8,203 nucleotides of DNA, taken from NCBI GenBank assembly GCA_021647685.1, contig JAKIUH010000188.1, forward strand, positions 1-8,203. The letters run 5' to 3'. Each line of letters opens with the position of its first letter. Position 1 is the first letter of the stretch. Below, piece by piece: positions 6,807 through 8,203 of the stretch. Position numbers and translations under genes: made by a program. The stretch is from Bacteroidales bacterium. Lineage in GTDB: Bacteria; Bacteroidota; Bacteroidia; Bacteroidales; NBLH01. The notes under the pieces are model-generated. The model did no database searches and was not told the DNA's origin. It saw nothing but the letters and a program-made list of their open reading frames with translations.

Positions 6807-7117
6807 TTTTTTAGATTAAAAGTAGATTAATAATAGTAATTAAATGGCTTTTACTTAATTTGATTTTTAAATCAATATGTTAAGCCCAAAAAAAATCTGT
6901 TGGTTTAGTGTTCTTGTTGGTTTTAAAAATCTACTTTAAAATTAAGGAGGCTTACTGAATTTTGTATTTTTTTATTGTGTTTTTAAGCAAAAAATCATCG
7001 CAAACGGATGTGCAAACGTTTGCATAAAAGTGCAAAGGATTGAAATTTTTTTATCTATATGTGATATAGTTAGACATTATTGTGTCTGTTTTGTGTAAAG
7101 TTTTATGCAAATTTAAT
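6807..7117. other. Intergenic region upstream of the amylase gene, 311 bp
   Basis: The region holds the LacI-type operator (7011-7024) and flanking GCAAACG-like half-sites. A 10-bp inverted repeat (AAAGTAGATT 6819-6828, AATCTACTTT 6928-6937) lies within the probable 5' leader. A small perfect palindrome-like hairpin, CTATAT-GTG-ATATAG, is at 7055-7069. No promoter is convincing: TAAATTTG on the minus strand (7108-7115) matches the -7 consensus but has no TTG at the right distance. No coding sequence is seen. Confidence 0.6.
7000..7038. promoter_or_regulatory. LacI-family-like operator upstream of the amylase
   Basis: TGCAAACGTTTGCA (7011-7024) is a perfect 14-bp palindrome with a central CG, the hallmark of LacI/GalR-family operators; the core is identical to the centre of the E. 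coli PurR box. Two further half-site-like copies flank it: GCAAACG (7000-7006) and GCAAAGG (7032-7038). It lies about 205 bp before the amylase ATG, on the side away from the FKBP gene's start. A sugar-responsive LacI-family regulator of starch use is the natural inference; no regulator gene is in the window. Confidence 0.65.
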
Positions 7118-7645
7118 TTATTTAAGTTCCAAAAGTTCCAGTTCATAAACAATAATTGAGCGTGCAGGAATTTTTTTCATATCGCCCAATAAACCGTGTG
7201 CTCTAAATGGGGGAAGTATTAAGCGTGCTTTATCGCCTTCGTGAAGCATTAATATTCCTTCTTCCAAACCCGACTCTACACCTCCATGCCCGATAACAAA
7301 TTCTTTTGCCCCTAATGAGTCAGAACTGTAACATAAAGTTCCGTCGAGTAAAGATATTTTATAGTTTAATAAAGCAGTTTGTCCTTCTTTGGCTTTTTTC
7401 CCCTTACCATGTTCATAAATTTCATACCAAATCCCGCCTTGAGTTTGTTTCATGTTCCAGTTTCTTCTTTTGGCAAAATTTTCAATCCGCTCGGCATCAA
7501 CAATAGATAAATAACGATTGGCGGCTTCCAAAGGTTTATCGTATTTATCCAATTCTTTTTTTGTCAGATGCTTTTTTTTCGGCTGTGTATCATTACTGGC
7601 AGCAAAGATTATAAATATTAAAAGGATTAGATGTATCGATTTCAT
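7118..7645 (-). CDS. Secreted FKBP-type peptidyl-prolyl isomerase-like protein (175 aa)
   Basis: The frame extends upstream to 7693, but ATG at 7645 is preferred because it puts a signal peptide directly at the N-terminus (MKSIHLILLIFIIFAAS); the 16 extra residues would disrupt it. After a charged helical linker (about 22-65), residues 70-175 form a single FKBP domain: NYKISLLDG (94-102), FVIGHGGVESGLEEGI (116-131), LPPFRAHG (144-151), IPARSIIVYELELLEL (159-174). FKBPs catalyse cis-trans isomerisation of X-Pro bonds and help fold exported proteins, here in the periplasm. Against human FKBP12 from memory, Tyr26 is kept (Tyr95), but Phe36, Asp37, Ile56, Trp59 and Tyr82 correspond to Cys105, Tyr106, Glu124, Leu127 and His150, so activity may be low and a chaperone role is possible. 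It is on the amylase strand but 311 bp away, probably independent. Confidence 0.85.
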   Translation of the reverse strand: MKSIHLILLIFIIFAASNDTQPKKKHLTKKELDKYDKPLEAANRYLSIVDAERIENFAKRRNWNMKQTQGGIWYEIYEHGKGKKAKEGQTALLNYKISLLDGTLCYSSDSLGAKEFVIGHGGVESGLEEGILMLHEGDKARLILPPFRAHGLLGDMKKIPARSIIVYELELLELK

Positions 7646-7734
7646 TTTGTTTATTGATTTAATTTTATTAGTACATAGACAATCAACCCCCACAACAACT
7701 TACAAAATAAATCTATCTAATCACAAAATAATTC

Positions 7735-7763
7735 TTGACAACTGCACATATGTGCAATATTAT
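7735..7763 (+). promoter_or_regulatory. Sigma70-type promoter with palindromic operator in the spacer
   Basis: TTGACA (7735-7740), a 17-bp spacer and TATTAT (7758-7763) match the classical -35/-10 consensus with one mismatch. The spacer is almost filled by TGCACATATGTGCA (7743-7756), a perfect 14-bp palindrome, so a dimeric repressor bound there would block RNA polymerase. It points toward the zinc-ribbon and helicase genes, with a leader of about 75 nt. Its type differs from the TAnnTTTG promoter elsewhere in the window. Confidence 0.65.
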
Positions 7764-7844
7764 GGTTTTACGTTAAAAGCAATGCGAAAACAGAAGACCA
7801 AAATCATGCAAGAACAAAATTGAATCGGATATTTAAAAAACAAA

Positions 7845-8018
7845 ATGTTTGAAGATTATTCTCATCCTTATGGAGCTTTTACAGAAATAGGTAAATCAAC
7901 TGCGGAAAACTACACCTATATCAATGCCTCAACCTGTCCTGACTGCGGCGGCGGTATGATGAAAATGGGTAACTCTTTGAGCTGTCAGTCTTGTGGGCTG
8001 AATACATATAGTATGTGA
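7845..8018 (+). CDS. Small zinc-ribbon protein (57 aa)
   Basis: ATG at 7845 opens a 57-codon frame ending in TGA. The C-terminal half has two CxxC knuckles, CPDC (31-34) and CQSC (47-50), 12 residues apart and both followed by Gly, a typical zinc ribbon that should bind one zinc ion. It resembles the zinc-ribbon tail of B12-dependent ribonucleotide reductases and other stand-alone ribbons, but has no other part of such an enzyme. The N-terminal 30 residues are polar with several Tyr and show no recognised motif. There is no Shine-Dalgarno sequence. GC content is visibly higher than in the genes to the left. The helicase starts 62 bp downstream on the same strand, so the two may be co-transcribed from the promoter at 7735. 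A nucleic-acid or protein-binding accessory role for the helicase is inference. The frame is open upstream to an in-frame TGA at 7821-7823. Confidence 0.7.
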   Translation: MFEDYSHPYGAFTEIGKSTAENYTYINASTCPDCGGGMMKMGNSLSCQSCGLNTYSM

Positions 8019-8080
8019 TGAGCATATATAATTAGGGAACAGAGCAAAGCAGTAACAACTACCGAAAGTGACGTGAAACA

Positions 8081-8203
8081 ATGAAAGTGGGCGATTTAGA
8101 AAAGTACGGTATACCCTCTCGAGTTATCGAGGCGTGGCGAACACGGCAAGGAGAATATCTTTTGCCCGTTCAGCAAACAGCAGTTCAGAAAAGATTACTC
8201 GGA
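8081..8203 (+). CDS. Superfamily 2 (DEAD/DEAH, Ski2/Hel308-like) helicase, N-terminal fragment (partial, runs off right edge)
   Basis: ATG at 8081 is fixed as the start by an in-frame TGA at 8069-8071, with no other start between. The 41 visible residues begin MKVGDLEKYGIPSRVIEAWR and continue to LLPVQQTAV (27-35), which matches the Q-motif region of Ski2/Hel308-like helicases: a helical 'LxxYGIP' lead-in followed by a Leu-x-Pro-x-Gln motif that contacts ATP (Gln31). The Walker A motif should follow just beyond the window. Such enzymes unwind nucleic acids using ATP. The fragment has about 46% GC, well above the AT-rich genes to its left. It lies 62 bp after the zinc-ribbon gene on the same strand. 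The family assignment rests on a short stretch and no catalytic motif is visible, so confidence is moderate. Confidence 0.65.
   Translation, partial: MKVGDLEKYGIPSRVIEAWRTRQGEYLLPVQQTAVQKRLLG

Noticed and set aside
6943..6950. AAGGAGG on the plus strand, resembling a Shine-Dalgarno sequence
   Set aside because: No start codon or plausible plus-strand frame follows it.
7055..7069. CTATAT-GTG-ATATAG hairpin, considered as a terminator or operator
   Set aside because: On the minus strand it is followed by an A-tract, not a U-tract, and a 6-bp AT-rich palindrome is expected by chance here.
7072..7087. AGACA...TGTCT hairpin after the FKBP gene, considered as a terminator
   Set aside because: The stem is 5 bp and no U-tract follows on the minus strand.
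7108..7115. TAAATTTG on the minus strand as an amylase promoter
   Set aside because: It matches the -7 element, but the nearest TTG candidates are 14 and 34 bp away, outside usual spacing.
7646..7693. Upstream extension of the FKBP frame to an ATG at 7693
   Set aside because: It would place 16 polar residues ahead of a clear signal peptide; the ATG at 7645 is the better start.
7703..7731. Two minus-strand TTATTTTG elements (7703-7710 and 7724-7731) as FKBP promoters
   Set aside because: Each deviates from TAnnTTTG at the A position and lacks a TTG at proper spacing (13 and 23 bp).
7518..7823. Plus-strand 101-codon open frame
   Set aside because: Its first part lies antisense to the FKBP gene and has no recognisable protein features; only its last 13 codons, after ATG 7782, follow the promoter.

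Overview
The window looks like a chromosomal segment of a low-GC Bacteroidota (Bacteroidetes) bacterium. Four things point there: a C-terminal type IX secretion (T9SS type A) sorting domain on a secreted alpha-amylase; a lipoprotein whose lipid-anchor cysteine is followed by an acidic, Asn-rich export signal; a promoter of the Bacteroidetes type (TTG, 20 bp, TAnnTTTG) at 2886-2916; and start codons mostly without Shine-Dalgarno sequences. All calls come from reading the sequence and from memory of protein families. No database search was run.

Layout. 1-1309 (-) is the N-terminal 436 residues of an ABCG-type ABC transporter with a TerB-like N-terminal region; the gene runs off the left edge. 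1480-1902 (-) and 1940-2851 (-) form a probable two-gene operon (lipoprotein first, then a small secreted protein) behind a good Bacteroidetes promoter; their function is unknown. A 323-bp divergent intergenic region separates them from a plus-strand pair with overlapping ends: a membrane-anchored lysozyme/lytic-transglycosylase-like protein (3175-3819) and a HAD-family phosphatase (3806-4450). A bidirectional terminator (4454-4482) sits between this pair and the convergent alpha-amylase gene (4491-6806, -). The amylase resembles archaeal-type GH13 amylases but carries a large beta-rich insertion in domain B that includes a PPC-like motif. Its upstream region holds a perfect LacI-family-like operator (7011-7024). 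A secreted FKBP-type protein with a degenerate active site (7118-7645, -) follows.

The right end changes character. A sigma70-type promoter (TTGACA, 17 bp, TATTAT) with a perfect 14-bp palindrome filling its spacer points rightward into a 57-residue zinc-ribbon protein (7845-8018) and the first 41 codons of a superfamily 2 helicase (8081 onward). GC content rises here (about 46% in the helicase part), and the promoter type differs from the rest of the window, so this may be an acquired module. It is the best candidate for something undescribed, but most of it lies outside the window.

Functional links are modest. The amylase is a starch/maltodextrin-degrading exoenzyme, probably under sugar-responsive repression. 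The lipoprotein pair and the peptidoglycan-active protein act in the envelope. No mobile element, CRISPR array, tRNA or rRNA was seen.
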